Source: Pseudomonadota bacterium
GTDB lineage: Bacteria; Desulfobacterota; Desulfobulbia; Desulfobulbales; Desulfocapsaceae
NCBI GenBank assembly: GCA_018820855.1
Contig: JAHJNL010000012.1
Location: 1 to 41,443, forward strand
Direction: 5' to 3'
Length of the DNA stretch: 41,443 nucleotides
In this document: piece after piece, positions 1-7,701 of the stretch
How the letters are laid out: every line of letters starts with the position of its first letter
Position numbering within the stretch: position 1 is the stretch's first letter
Notes under the pieces: model-generated
Told to the model about the DNA's origin: nothing
Database searches by the model: none
What the model saw: only the letters and a program-made list of their open reading frames with translations
Translations under genes and position numbers: made by a program

Positions 1-13
1 ATAATGAAGTCAT

Positions 14-110
14 AAAGGCACCTCCTTTGTAATGGTTTATCTACCTCAATTATACAACCATCTCGGTTGGGCCTGAAGCTCGATCTTGAGTTTCAGGCCG
101 AGGTGCCTTT
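14..110. repeat. Nested inverted repeats, possible terminator or attenuator
   Basis: An 11-bp pair (AAAGGCACCTC at 14-24, its reverse complement at 100-110) encloses a second 8-bp hairpin (GGCCTGAA at 70-77 with TTCAGGCC at 92-99). The right end runs into CTTTTATAT, so the local hairpin could end transcription entering from the left. The outer arm could be a competing fold. No gene is visible before it, so the role is unknown. Confidence 0.4.
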
Positions 111-148
111 TATATGATTATCAAGTCTGCTTTTGACTCTTCTAAAGT

Positions 149-198
149 AAATCCGGGAACACAATACCATTACCAATCAGTATTGTGTTCCCGGATTT
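149..198. repeat. Perfect 19-bp inverted repeat upstream of the integrase
   Basis: The arms 149-167 and 180-198 are exact reverse complements (core ATCCGGGAACACAATAC), with a 12-nt loop. There is no T-run after it, so a simple terminator is unlikely. It lies about 55 bp before the recombinase start and could be an operator, a recombination-associated site or a structured leader. Function is unknown. Confidence 0.6.
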
Positions 199-252
199 CC
201 CAAAAAACAAGCCACAAACTAAAGCTGGAAGAAAAAAAGTTGCAATAATACA

Positions 253-1274
253 ATGAGCATACGACCGCACCCGACAAAAGGCCCTGGATGGTGGTATATT
301 GATATAGGGCGGGGAAAGTTACGTAAACGGCTCCCTTTCCATGGGACCTACGAAGAGGCTGTTGTTTTCTCCTCGTCCATCGTGCAGACCAGGCCTGACG
401 AGGTGCAGACGATGGCGCCCAGGATAAAAGACCTACTGGTGCCGTTCCTGACCTGGTACAAAAAAGAGGCGTCGCCCAGGACTATACGGGATATCAGGTT
501 TTCGATAGATCTCTACTTCGTCCCCTGGTTTGGGAATCTGCAGCCGGCACAGATCAGCCTGGCCCTGTGCAACAAATTTAAGGACACCCTGCTGGAAAAA
601 GGGCTGAGTCCGACAACGATAAACAAGCACTTCAACTATTTTTCATCAATTATAAAGTGGGCTGTCGTGCATGGACACTGCCAGCCGCTCGGATTCACCC
701 TGCCACGCTTTCCACGGAAAAAGACGGTATCACGTCCTAAGCAGCCGCTAACCCAGCGGCAGGTGGATGCCATATACAAGCACCTGGACCATGAATACCG
801 GCTTCCGTTCCTGCTGATGGCCGACCATGGCCTCCGGGTGGAAGAAGCACTTAACATGAAAGTTGAAGACATCAACGAGGCAAACAGCACCATGACGTTC
901 ATCGGGAAGGGAAGCAAAAATACAGAACGGTACCTTTTATGTCTGACCGGTTCGAGGAGGAGCTGGACAAAGTGCTGGACAAACGAATTGAGGGGCCACT
1001 TTCAATCAACGAGAAAACCGGAAAACCTTACGTAACAATGTGGAAACCCCTTAAACGAGCAGTCAAAGAGGCAGGGATAACCAGATCGGTGAACCACCAT
1101 ATCCTGCGACACACGTTCGCAACCCTGGCTGCCCAGGGAGGAATGAACCCCCACGCACTGCAAAAAATATTAGGACACTCATCGATAGAAACCACCAACA
1201 AAATATATACCAACGTATCCCATGACTTCGTTGGCGATGAAGCCAGAAAACTGCGAGAAAACAAAAAACGTTGA
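253..1274 (+). pseudogene. Tyrosine recombinase/integrase, split by a -1 frameshift
   Basis: Phage-type site-specific recombinase of an integrative element. The first part (253 to about 939) carries a SAM-like core-binding domain (SPTTINKHFNYFSSIIKWA) and the catalytic start with the first Arg in GLRVEEAL and the beta-hairpin Lys in GKGSKNTER. The second part, in the -1 frame from about 939 to 1274, carries HILRHTFAT (His-x-x-Arg), LGHSS (second His) and the nucleophile in IYTNVS. All catalytic residues therefore survive; only the frame is broken, at CCTTTTATG (933-941). A one-base loss in the T-run, a sequencing error or -1 slippage would each explain it. The ATG at 253 has only a weak A-rich leader. 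The gene ends about 190 bp before a tRNA-Gln attachment site, the usual int-att arrangement. Confidence 0.85.
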
Positions 1275-1460
1275 GGAGAAAATCAAGAGAGTAGCTTTAG
1301 AATTTCTTGCGTTTACCCAGGTGTTATGACATCTAATATATTGTTTTTATTACGCTTGACACTGTGACACGACATTATGCACTGTATTTACAATACATTA
1401 CAATGTGTTTTTAGATATAAACATCTCCTATCTACCCGACATTGCGTACCGAATGACTAC

Positions 1461-1503
1461 CTCTGACTCCGCTTATCAAGGTTCGAATCCTTGTCCCCCA
1501 GCC
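1461..1503 (+). mobile_element. Displaced 3' part of tRNA-Gln, attachment site of an integrated element
   Basis: The segment reads as the 3' portion of a tRNA from the anticodon on: CTCTGAC loop (anticodon CTG), a T arm (CAAGG TTCGAAT CCTTG at 1477-1493), acceptor strand TCCCCCA, discriminator G and encoded CCA at 1501-1503. No matching 5' half (TGGGGGA, D arm) lies upstream. A lone tRNA 3' end next to an integrase gene is the standard signature of an att site left by integration into the tRNA. The intact tRNA-Gln should lie at the other end of the element, outside the window. Glutamine identity is from the anticodon and the likeness to bacterial tRNA-Gln 3' halves. Confidence 0.75.
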
Positions 1504-1510
1504 AGTATAA

Positions 1511-1557
1511 ACAAAAAGGTCCTTTACTTGTTTTCAAGTAAAGGACCTTTTTGTTTT
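1511..1557 (+). terminator. Strong intrinsic terminator behind the tRNA remnant
   Basis: Perfect 20-bp arms (1511-1530 and 1535-1554) with a TTTT loop and T-rich 3' side. It follows the CCA end by 7 nt and is probably the original terminator of the tRNA-Gln transcript, retained on the chromosome side. Confidence 0.85.
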
Positions 1558-1958
1558 GGGGGAACACCCATGAAGAGAGAATTCAACCTCTGATATTGCC
1601 AGCAATCGTATTCTGTGTTACCCATATTATAAAAGATCCAAAAGGAAAAGGCCCGGTTGGCTCACCCCAAGTCCTACCAATCTGTCGCGGAAGGCGGGTT
1701 GCCGGAAATGGCCTGAGAGAGTATTGCATGCTTACCAGTGTCCGGACTCGTAACATCGAATTACCAATGAGTACGTAGCCATATCCACAAAGACTTCGAA
1801 AAACTTTTATGCGAGACGTGCAACTTTGCGGGGATAAGCAATAACTGAGACAGGCTGCAGTGCCTGAAGATATGCAACAAGGATGCAGAGAAATAAATTT
1901 ATCGTCTGTAGTTAGCTACGATGTCATCATTTGTCTTTTATTGAAAAAGGAGTAGTTC
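1558..1958. other. Gene-free spacer
   Basis: About 400 bp between the tRNA-type terminator and the next gene. I see no convincing coding frame, RNA or repeat. Only the end is functional: AAAGGAG about 7 nt before the ATG at 1959 is the ribosome site of the following gene. Confidence 0.5.
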
Positions 1959-2549
1959 ATGCTGAAAAACAGTGTCCGCTTACTGCTATGTATTTTCATC
2001 CTGACTCCATCTTTTCTCATGGCCGATGAGCCTGATCCTGTAATCCAGATCATTGAAAAGGCCTTGGATGAATACAAAAACCAGGATTTCACCAATGCCG
2101 CAACCAGCCTCGACTATGCCAGCCAATTAATTCGCCAGAAAAAAGGTGAGGCCCTGAGCAAGCTCCTTCCCGAACCCATGGAGGGCTGGACGGCAAATGA
2201 AGGAAAATCCCAAGTCACTGCAGCCTCTCTCTTCGGCGGCGGTCTTACTGCAGAACGGACATACAGGAGAGAAAATTCCACTGTGACCATCTCCATTGTC
2301 ACCGACTCCCCTCTCCTGCAATCCATGATCATGATGTTTTCCAACCCGATCTTTGCCTCTGCCGCCGGACAGTTTGAGCTCATCAACGGCTACAAGGGGA
2401 TAGTCAGCTATGAGGGCAATGGAGGCAAAATCAATATTGTCCTGAATAATCGATTTGTTGTCACGCTGGATGGTCAGCTGGTCACCCGTGAGGAACTCAT
2501 GGACTATGCCAGGAAGATTGACTTGAAAAGTATTGCCAATCTTCCTTAA
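1959..2549 (+). CDS. Secreted protein of unknown function
   Basis: 196 residues with a typical Sec signal peptide (hydrophobic run about 7-20, cleavage near SFLMA-DE), so probably periplasmic. After a short helical stretch (about 25-65) comes a mixed domain with LPEPMEGWTA, SLFGGGLTAERTY and TDSPLLQSMIMMFSNP. I recall this pattern from uncharacterised periplasmic proteins in Proteobacteria, without a known function. The start has a good Shine-Dalgarno site. It appears monocistronic, since a terminator follows. It is the first intact chromosomal gene after the integrated-element scar. Confidence 0.7.
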   Translation: MLKNSVRLLLCIFILTPSFLMADEPDPVIQIIEKALDEYKNQDFTNAATSLDYASQLIRQKKGEALSKLLPEPMEGWTANEGKSQVTAASLFGGGLTAERTYRRENSTVTISIVTDSPLLQSMIMMFSNPIFASAAGQFELINGYKGIVSYEGNGGKINIVLNNRFVVTLDGQLVTREELMDYARKIDLKSIANLP

Positions 2550-2607
2550 CCTCAAGATAACAAAAATTCTACAGGAATGGCCTGACCGTTTTTCCTGCTG
2601 GAATCCG

Positions 2608-2660
2608 CCTCTGCCGTTTCTGACGAATTGGCCTTCTTCTGACGGCAGAGGTGTTTTTTT
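2608..2660 (+). terminator. Intrinsic terminator
   Basis: 10-bp perfect arms (CCTCTGCCGT at 2608-2617 and ACGGCAGAGG at 2642-2651) followed by a T-run after GTG. The loop is long (24 nt). It ends the transcript of the secreted protein gene at 1959-2549. Confidence 0.7.
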
Positions 2661-2731
2661 CATGGCCGGAAGCAACCAGCTTCCACCGACATCACCATTC
2701 ACCATTCACCATCATATAACTATTAGACATT

Positions 2732-2893
2732 ATGGATGATAAAGACAAGACAATCGCTGACGAAGTGTTCCTGAAAGTAGCCAAGGAAATCGCTGTCAAA
2801 TTTATCGAGGTGGGCCGCCTTACTCCGGCAACCTTTGAAACAACCTTTGCGAAGATATACGACACGGTGAAAAAGACCGTTCAAAAACCCTGA
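2732..2893 (+). CDS. Small conserved-looking 53-residue protein coupled to mpl
   Basis: Starts MDDKDKTIADEV and ends VKKTVQKP: a charged, probably helical cytosolic protein with no signal or membrane segment. Its TGA overlaps the ATG of mpl by one base (TGATG at 2891-2895), an arrangement typical of translational coupling and the best evidence that it is real. Function unknown. It lies after a terminator, so it probably begins the mpl transcript. The sequence before the ATG (TTAGACATT) holds no clear Shine-Dalgarno site. Confidence 0.65.
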   Translation: MDDKDKTIADEVFLKVAKEIAVKFIEVGRLTPATFETTFAKIYDTVKKTVQKP

Positions 2894-4344
2894 TGGAACT
2901 CTCTGCTGATTTGAACCAGGCCCCTGACCCTATCCGCCATATCCATATCATGGGAATCTGCGGTACCGGGATGGCTGCCCTTGCCGGTATGCTGAAATCC
3001 TCCGGATATTCCGTTACCGGTTCTGACAAGGCTGTCTATCCACCCATGTCCCTTTTTCTCGACGGAATCGGCATTCATCCCATGGACGGCTATGGCGAGG
3101 AAAATCTGAATCCCCGTCCCGATCTGGTTATTGTCGGAAATGTTATCACCAGGAAAAACCCGGAGGCGATGGCCCTTGCCCATGCCAAAATCCCCTACCT
3201 CTCTTTTCCCCAGGCCCTGGCCCATTTTTTTATCAAATCCAGGACGTCACTCGTAGTCACCGGGACCCACGGCAAAACTACCACCTCTTCCCTGCTTGCC
3301 TCCTGCCTGCACCAAGCCGGCCTGGATCCGACTTTTATGATCGGCGGCATAGTCCGTGATTTCGACGCCAATTTCCACCTTGGCACAGGTCCCCACTTTG
3401 TTTCCGAAGGTGATGAATACGATACCGCCTTCTTTGACAAGGAGTCAAAGTTTCTCCACTATCGGCCAGACATCGCTATCATCACCTCAGTAGAATTTGA
3501 CCATGCCGATATATTTGCGGACCTGGACGCCATCAAGCGTTCTTTTAAGAAATTTGTCTCGCTGCTTCCTGCAAACGGCTTAATAGTCGCCCACCTCGAA
3601 GATGCCAACGTAGCAGAGGTAGTCCAGCAGGCCCCCTGTGAGGTACAGGGCTACGGATTCGACAAGAGCCTGGACTGGTCCCTTGCTGAAGTACATGCGG
3701 AGGGAGGAAGCACCCGCTTCAAAGCCCGATTCCAAGGACAGGAATGGGCGGACCTTACAGTCCGTTTACCGGGAAGACACAACTGCCTGAACTCTCTTGC
3801 CGTGGCAGCGGTCCTGCATCGCATCGGCGTCTCTCCCAATCTCACCAAGCAGGGACTGAGTCAATTTGGCGGAATAAAAAGACGGCAAGAGGTACGTGGA
3901 ATTGTAAACACCATTACAGTCATTGACGACTTTGCCCATCATCCCACAGCTGTCAGAGAAACGCTGCAGGCTTTAAAAGCTGCATATGCCGGACAGCGAC
4001 TGATCACTATCTTTGAGCCCCGCACCAATTCCTCAAGACGCGCCATTTTTCAGCAGGATTATATCCCCTGTTTTGATTCTTCCGACCTCACTCTTATCCG
4101 TGAACCAATGCCCCTTGATGGAATTCCTGAAAAAGATCTTTTTTCAGCCCAACAACTGGCAAAAGACCTCATGACACGTGGCCTGCAGGCCCAGTCCTGC
4201 CCTGACACCGACACCATTCTTGACAGACTTCTGCCCCTCCTGCAGCCAAATGATGTCGTGGCTATCCTATCCAACGGCGGATTTGATAATATTCACGCCA
4301 GACTCCTGGTAGAACTGGAGAAGAAGAGTCCTGAGAATCTGTGA
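2893..4344 (+). CDS. mpl: UDP-N-acetylmuramate:L-Ala-gamma-D-Glu-meso-DAP ligase (murein peptide recycling)
   Basis: 483 residues, full length for Mpl. The enzyme joins the recovered tripeptide L-Ala-gamma-D-Glu-meso-DAP to UDP-MurNAc with ATP, in the cytoplasm. The N-terminal Rossmann-like Mur domain starts HIMGICGTGMAALAGML (about 18-34). The Mur ligase P-loop GTHGKTTTSS is at 124-133. SVEFDHADIFADL and the C-terminal VIDDFAHHPTAVRETL, with EPRTNSSRR, follow the Mpl pattern (MurC differs here). It is translationally coupled to the 53-residue gene upstream and followed by a terminator, so the two form a short operon. It implies a meso-DAP peptidoglycan. Confidence 0.95.
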   Translation: MELSADLNQAPDPIRHIHIMGICGTGMAALAGMLKSSGYSVTGSDKAVYPPMSLFLDGIGIHPMDGYGEENLNPRPDLVIVGNVITRKNPEAMALAHAKIPYLSFPQALAHFFIKSRTSLVVTGTHGKTTTSSLLASCLHQAGLDPTFMIGGIVRDFDANFHLGTGPHFVSEGDEYDTAFFDKESKFLHYRPDIAIITSVEFDHADIFADLDAIKRSFKKFVSLLPANGLIVAHLEDANVAEVVQQAPCEVQGYGFDKSLDWSLAEVHAEGGSTRFKARFQGQEWADLTVRLPGRHNCLNSLAVAAVLHRIGVSPNLTKQGLSQFGGIKRRQEVRGIVNTITVIDDFAHHPTAVRETLQALKAAYAGQRLITIFEPRTNSSRRAIFQQDYIPCFDSSDLTLIREPMPLDGIPEKDLFSAQQLAKDLMTRGLQAQSCPDTDTILDRLLPLLQPNDVVAILSNGGFDNIHARLLVELEKKSPENL

Positions 4345-4408
4345 AAAAAATTCTTTTCCAGTCCTTTACCCTTCAAACAACTACACAATTCAAGTCTCCC
4401 TGGATGAG

Positions 4409-4441
4409 AGTCCCGAGGCCCCGGCCCTCAGGACTTTTTTT
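4409..4441 (+). terminator. Intrinsic terminator of mpl
   Basis: Arms AGTCCCGAGG (4409-4418) and CCTCAGGACT (4426-4435), 10 bp with one G-U pair, then a seven-T run. Confidence 0.8.
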
Positions 4442-4549
4442 CTGTACCCCCTTGAGGGGGATAAGTGGCTCAACAGCAAAACACATGCTCGTAGCATCAT
4501 ATCTGTCTCTAGCTTTCCCGACAAATAACTAGAAATTATTCATGAGGCA

Positions 4550-4879
4550 CTAAAGAATTTCAGCCATTTTCACTTTCAAACGGATAACCATGCTGGCATA
4601 ATCAGCATCACTGCTTCCTGACTTCCCCTCAATCTCTATTGTATGGGCAATATCGGCCAGATCATCGAGCCCCAGGTTGAGCAGTGCGCCTTTCAAGGCA
4701 TGCCCCAGCCGACCAAGGGTTGCCGGGTCATTGAGCGCAAGGGCATCTTCAAGGTTTTGCATATGGTTCTGCAACGTGGTAAGAAAGGCCGGCAGCATGG
4801 CATCGACAGTATCTTCTCCCAATTGAAAATGCTCACAAATGTGACGTTTTACTTGCTCAAGCAAGGGTGGCAACGACAT
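4550..4879 (-). CDS. HPt (histidine phosphotransfer) domain protein
   Basis: 109 residues, a single HPt four-helix bundle. The phospho-accepting His is H60 in LGRLGHALKGALLNLG, followed by the second helix pair (DDLADIAHTIE). Such proteins relay phosphate between the receiver of a hybrid kinase and a final response regulator. Immediately upstream on the same strand lies a decayed receiver gene, so this may be the surviving half of a receiver-HPt pair. The only hybrid kinase in the window is at 27087-29726; a partnership is possible but unsupported by linkage. Confidence 0.85.
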   Translation of the reverse strand: MSLPPLLEQVKRHICEHFQLGEDTVDAMLPAFLTTLQNHMQNLEDALALNDPATLGRLGHALKGALLNLGLDDLADIAHTIEIEGKSGSSDADYASMVIRLKVKMAEIL

Positions 4880-4935
4880 ATTTTTTCACAGGAATCATCT
4901 GGATAAAAAAGCTACCCAGCGACTCCATCCTCCCT

Positions 4936-5196
4936 TTACACTTGGATAAGAACAAGATCCACAAGTTGGTTTTTCAATATTACCTTGCTGATCGGTCTAG
5001 TCAGATATGCCTCACACTGTCCTTTGAAAAAAGCGGCTCCCTTTATATGTTGCGAACAACCAAGAATAGTGGTCAGCATCACTTTGTTTTTTCAAAACCT
5101 ATTACTCTCCAATCTTTCTCAATCCTGCGCATCTTGCCAGACACAAGCTGTGCCATCCATCTTCAGAATCACTCTATGGAGACGACTCAGAATAAG
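4936..5196 (-). pseudogene. Relic of a CheY-like receiver domain gene
   Basis: Read on the minus strand, three pieces in shifting frames follow the receiver order: MDG after the phospho-Asp strand (near 5160), then KMRRIEKDW in another frame, then VMLTTILGCSQ and FFKGQCEAYLTRPIS in a third, ending at TAA (4936-4938). In intact relatives this reads as MDG, helix 3, I-M-T-T and CDAYLVKPI. The phospho-Asp strand is missing or scrambled, at least two frameshifts are needed, and the conserved Lys before Pro is Arg. It lies directly upstream of the HPt gene on the same strand. Part of it overlaps the leader of tilS on the other strand. Confidence 0.65.
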
Positions 5197-5260
5197 CACA
5201 AATAGAAGAGAGAGCAGTTGTTACTTTGTTCTATTCTTTATCTATGCTATACGAATATCC

Positions 5261-6766
5261 ATGGAACAATCAAACGAAAAATCCAAACCCTGCCGAAGAA
5301 CGACAGGCCATTTCTCTCATTCTCTCAGGGAGCTGCAGCAACGGGTTGCAAAACTCATCCATTCTTTTTCGTTAATTAATCCTGACCAGGCTGTGATCAT
5401 CGGAGTCTCAGGAGGCTCTGATTCTGTCGCCCTTCTGCATCTTATCTCCACTCTTTTTCCTGCCACGCTTCGCATCGCTGTCTATGTTGATCACGGCCTG
5501 CGCCCTTCCGAAACCGCAGCAGAAAAACAATTGGTTCAGGAAAGGGCAATAGCCTGTTCTGCCATCTTTCGCGCTGTTTCAGTAAATGTTACAGACAGGA
5601 GCAAACGGGAGCATATCTCCACAGAGGAAGCTGCCCGTATCCTCCGTTACCAGGCACTGGAAAAAGTGCAGGAGGAATTTCAGGCAGGATGCATAGCTGT
5701 TGGTCATACAGCAAATGACCAGGCAGAGGAAGTTCTGCTGCGACTTATTCGAGGAAGCGGTAGCACAGGTCTTTCGGGTATGGATCTTCAGCGCGGCACA
5801 ATTATCCGCCCCCTGCTCAGAGAAAAAAAATATTCCCTGAGCAATTACCTGAAGGAACAGGGAATACCCTTTTGCCAGGACAGTTCCAACCTTGACCCCC
5901 GCTTCCTGAGAAACAGAATCCGCCTGGATCTACTGCCAAAACTTGAAAACGAATACAACAGGGCAATGAGCCAAACCCTGATACAAACCGCCTCAATCCT
6001 AAAAGAAGAAGACAGGCTCCTGCAAGATCTCACGCAAAAAGCGTACCTGGACCAGGTGCGGAAAGAATTGGTAGAATCATCCGCTACTCCCGGAAAAACT
6101 CGACTTTTTCTAGATCTTGCCCTGTTTACCAGGGAACATCCTGCTCTCCAGCGCAGACTCCTTGAAAAAATCTGCTGGAGCATGAATTCCAGACCATCTT
6201 TCCAGAAAATCGAAAATCTGCTTTCTCTGGCAACTTCTCAAGACAATGGAGAAATTCATCTTTCATGTGGTTTACGCGCAAGCAGACAAGACAGTACCAT
6301 AATCTTTCATCACCCTGTCGGGAAAAAAGCCTATCGCGGCCCTGCCATTATCAAAAAAAGCTTTTCTCCTTTGCCGATTCCAGGTCCAGGAAGCTATCCT
6401 GTACCTGAATTAGGCCATGAACTTCTGATCGAAAAAGTCTTTTTTACAGCCGATGCCCTGCCCCATGAACAACTTTTCATAGATCCATCCAAACTTCGCT
6501 TTCCCCTGCTCCTGCGTCCATCTCTCCCCGGCGACCTCTTCCATCCCTTAGGTGCTCCTGGCAGAAAAAAAATCTCACGTTTCCTCTCCGATCAAAAAAT
6601 TCCTGCTGACATGAGAGATAACTACCCCCTACTCCTGTCTGAAGACAAAATAGTGGCAGTTGCAGGGTTGCGCCTCGACCACCACTTTCAAATTTCCACA
6701 ACAGGGATGCCTGCATTACGGTTGCAATGGAGACCGATTGACGTCGAAAAACCGCCTTCTTCCTAA
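5261..6766 (+). CDS. tilS: tRNA(Ile)-lysidine synthase
   Basis: 501 residues from the ATG at 5261. TilS attaches lysine to C34 of tRNA-Ile(CAU), switching it from Met to Ile decoding; it is essential. The PP-loop SGGSDS is at residues 50-55, YVDHGLRPSE and VGHTANDQAEEVLLRLIRGSG follow, then RNRIRLDLLPKLE and a C-terminal domain with RPSLPGDLFHPLGAPGRKKI. The frame stays open upstream to 4985, but that stretch overlaps the receiver relic and shows no TilS features, so 5261 is preferred even though no good Shine-Dalgarno site precedes it. No clear terminator follows. Confidence 0.93.
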   Translation: MEQSNEKSKPCRRTTGHFSHSLRELQQRVAKLIHSFSLINPDQAVIIGVSGGSDSVALLHLISTLFPATLRIAVYVDHGLRPSETAAEKQLVQERAIACSAIFRAVSVNVTDRSKREHISTEEAARILRYQALEKVQEEFQAGCIAVGHTANDQAEEVLLRLIRGSGSTGLSGMDLQRGTIIRPLLREKKYSLSNYLKEQGIPFCQDSSNLDPRFLRNRIRLDLLPKLENEYNRAMSQTLIQTASILKEEDRLLQDLTQKAYLDQVRKELVESSATPGKTRLFLDLALFTREHPALQRRLLEKICWSMNSRPSFQKIENLLSLATSQDNGEIHLSCGLRASRQDSTIIFHHPVGKKAYRGPAIIKKSFSPLPIPGPGSYPVPELGHELLIEKVFFTADALPHEQLFIDPSKLRFPLLLRPSLPGDLFHPLGAPGRKKISRFLSDQKIPADMRDNYPLLLSEDKIVAVAGLRLDHHFQISTTGMPALRLQWRPIDVEKPPSS

Positions 6767-6932
6767 TCATCTCCCTTCCCGGGCTCCTCTCTTTTCAAAA
6801 AGGCTGTCTTAACACATCGATACTATTGATTTGTATCCCCCCTTCTTTAGTGTTATTAAAGGGCAATAAAAAAGGGATTACTTTAATCCTGCCAACAGCC
6901 CGTACCTCTATATTTCATCAGACGCCCAAGTT

Positions 6933-7571
6933 ATGCAGAAGCAAATAGCCAAGCAACCTGAAATCGGTCATCCCATCTCCCCCGCTACTTCCCCAAAAAG
7001 CAAGGGCCGATCGCTCATCGTCTGTCCCATCTTCCGCAAAGAACTGGAGAAGGTACTGCAAGAGCTGGGGCTGGCCCCTCGCATCAGCTATATGCATTAC
7101 ACCATCCATAACAATCCGATGAGAATGGAGGAAGAGCTGCAATCCAGCCTGGAAAAAGTCAGGACGAAGAACAATGATGTTCGTTTTCTTGTGGGAAGAC
7201 ACTGTAAGGGAAAACGGGATATGACAGAGGTGGTAGAGGACTGCGGAGGAAAAATCCCCCAGGCCAGAAACTGCATCGACATGCTGATTGGCGATGAGTT
7301 GACCAAAAAACTGCAAAAGGACCGAACCTCACTCATGACACCGGCGTGGATCCGGATGATCAATCAATCCATCAAGGAAGGACAGTGGACAGTCAGCGAT
7401 GCTCGCCTGAATCTGGGCTGGTATAATAAAATACTCATTCTGGATACAGGTGTAGAAACACTCAGTGACGAGCAGATCATGGAATTTTATGACCTGACTC
7501 AGGTGGAAATCGAAATTCTACCCGTTGATCTTTCTCACTTCAAGAATCTGCTCCAGGAGCTCCTTCAATGA
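6933..7571 (+). CDS. DUF1638 family protein
   Basis: 212 residues, soluble, no signal peptide. From about residue 25 the pattern follows DUF1638: SLIVCPIFRKELEKVL, then CGGKIPQARNCIDMLIG, LMTPAWIRMINQSI and an acidic end with LDTGVETLSDEQIMEFYDLT. Members are often found near corrinoid or methyltransferase genes in anaerobes and archaea, but the function is not established and no such gene lies nearby here. The ATG at 6933 lacks a clear ribosome site. The gene converges on selB. Confidence 0.75.
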   Translation: MQKQIAKQPEIGHPISPATSPKSKGRSLIVCPIFRKELEKVLQELGLAPRISYMHYTIHNNPMRMEEELQSSLEKVRTKNNDVRFLVGRHCKGKRDMTEVVEDCGGKIPQARNCIDMLIGDELTKKLQKDRTSLMTPAWIRMINQSIKEGQWTVSDARLNLGWYNKILILDTGVETLSDEQIMEFYDLTQVEIEILPVDLSHFKNLLQELLQ

Positions 7572-7701
7572 CTTTTTTGCACCAGCTCTCTTTTCAGATA
7601 GAAGCCGACGCCTCAATATCAGCAGGATTCACTGCAGCATACTTCTAAATCCTACAGGGAAAGCGACACACAGCGGGATCAACAGTCCCTGCGTTCTCTT
7701 T

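Noticed and set aside
1405-1778. Two small open frames around the tRNA remnant
   Set aside because: They run through the tRNA fragment and terminator and have no ribosome site.
4985-5260. N-terminal extension of tilS
   Set aside because: It overlaps the receiver relic on the other strand, has no TilS-like sequence, and the family starts shortly before the PP-loop.
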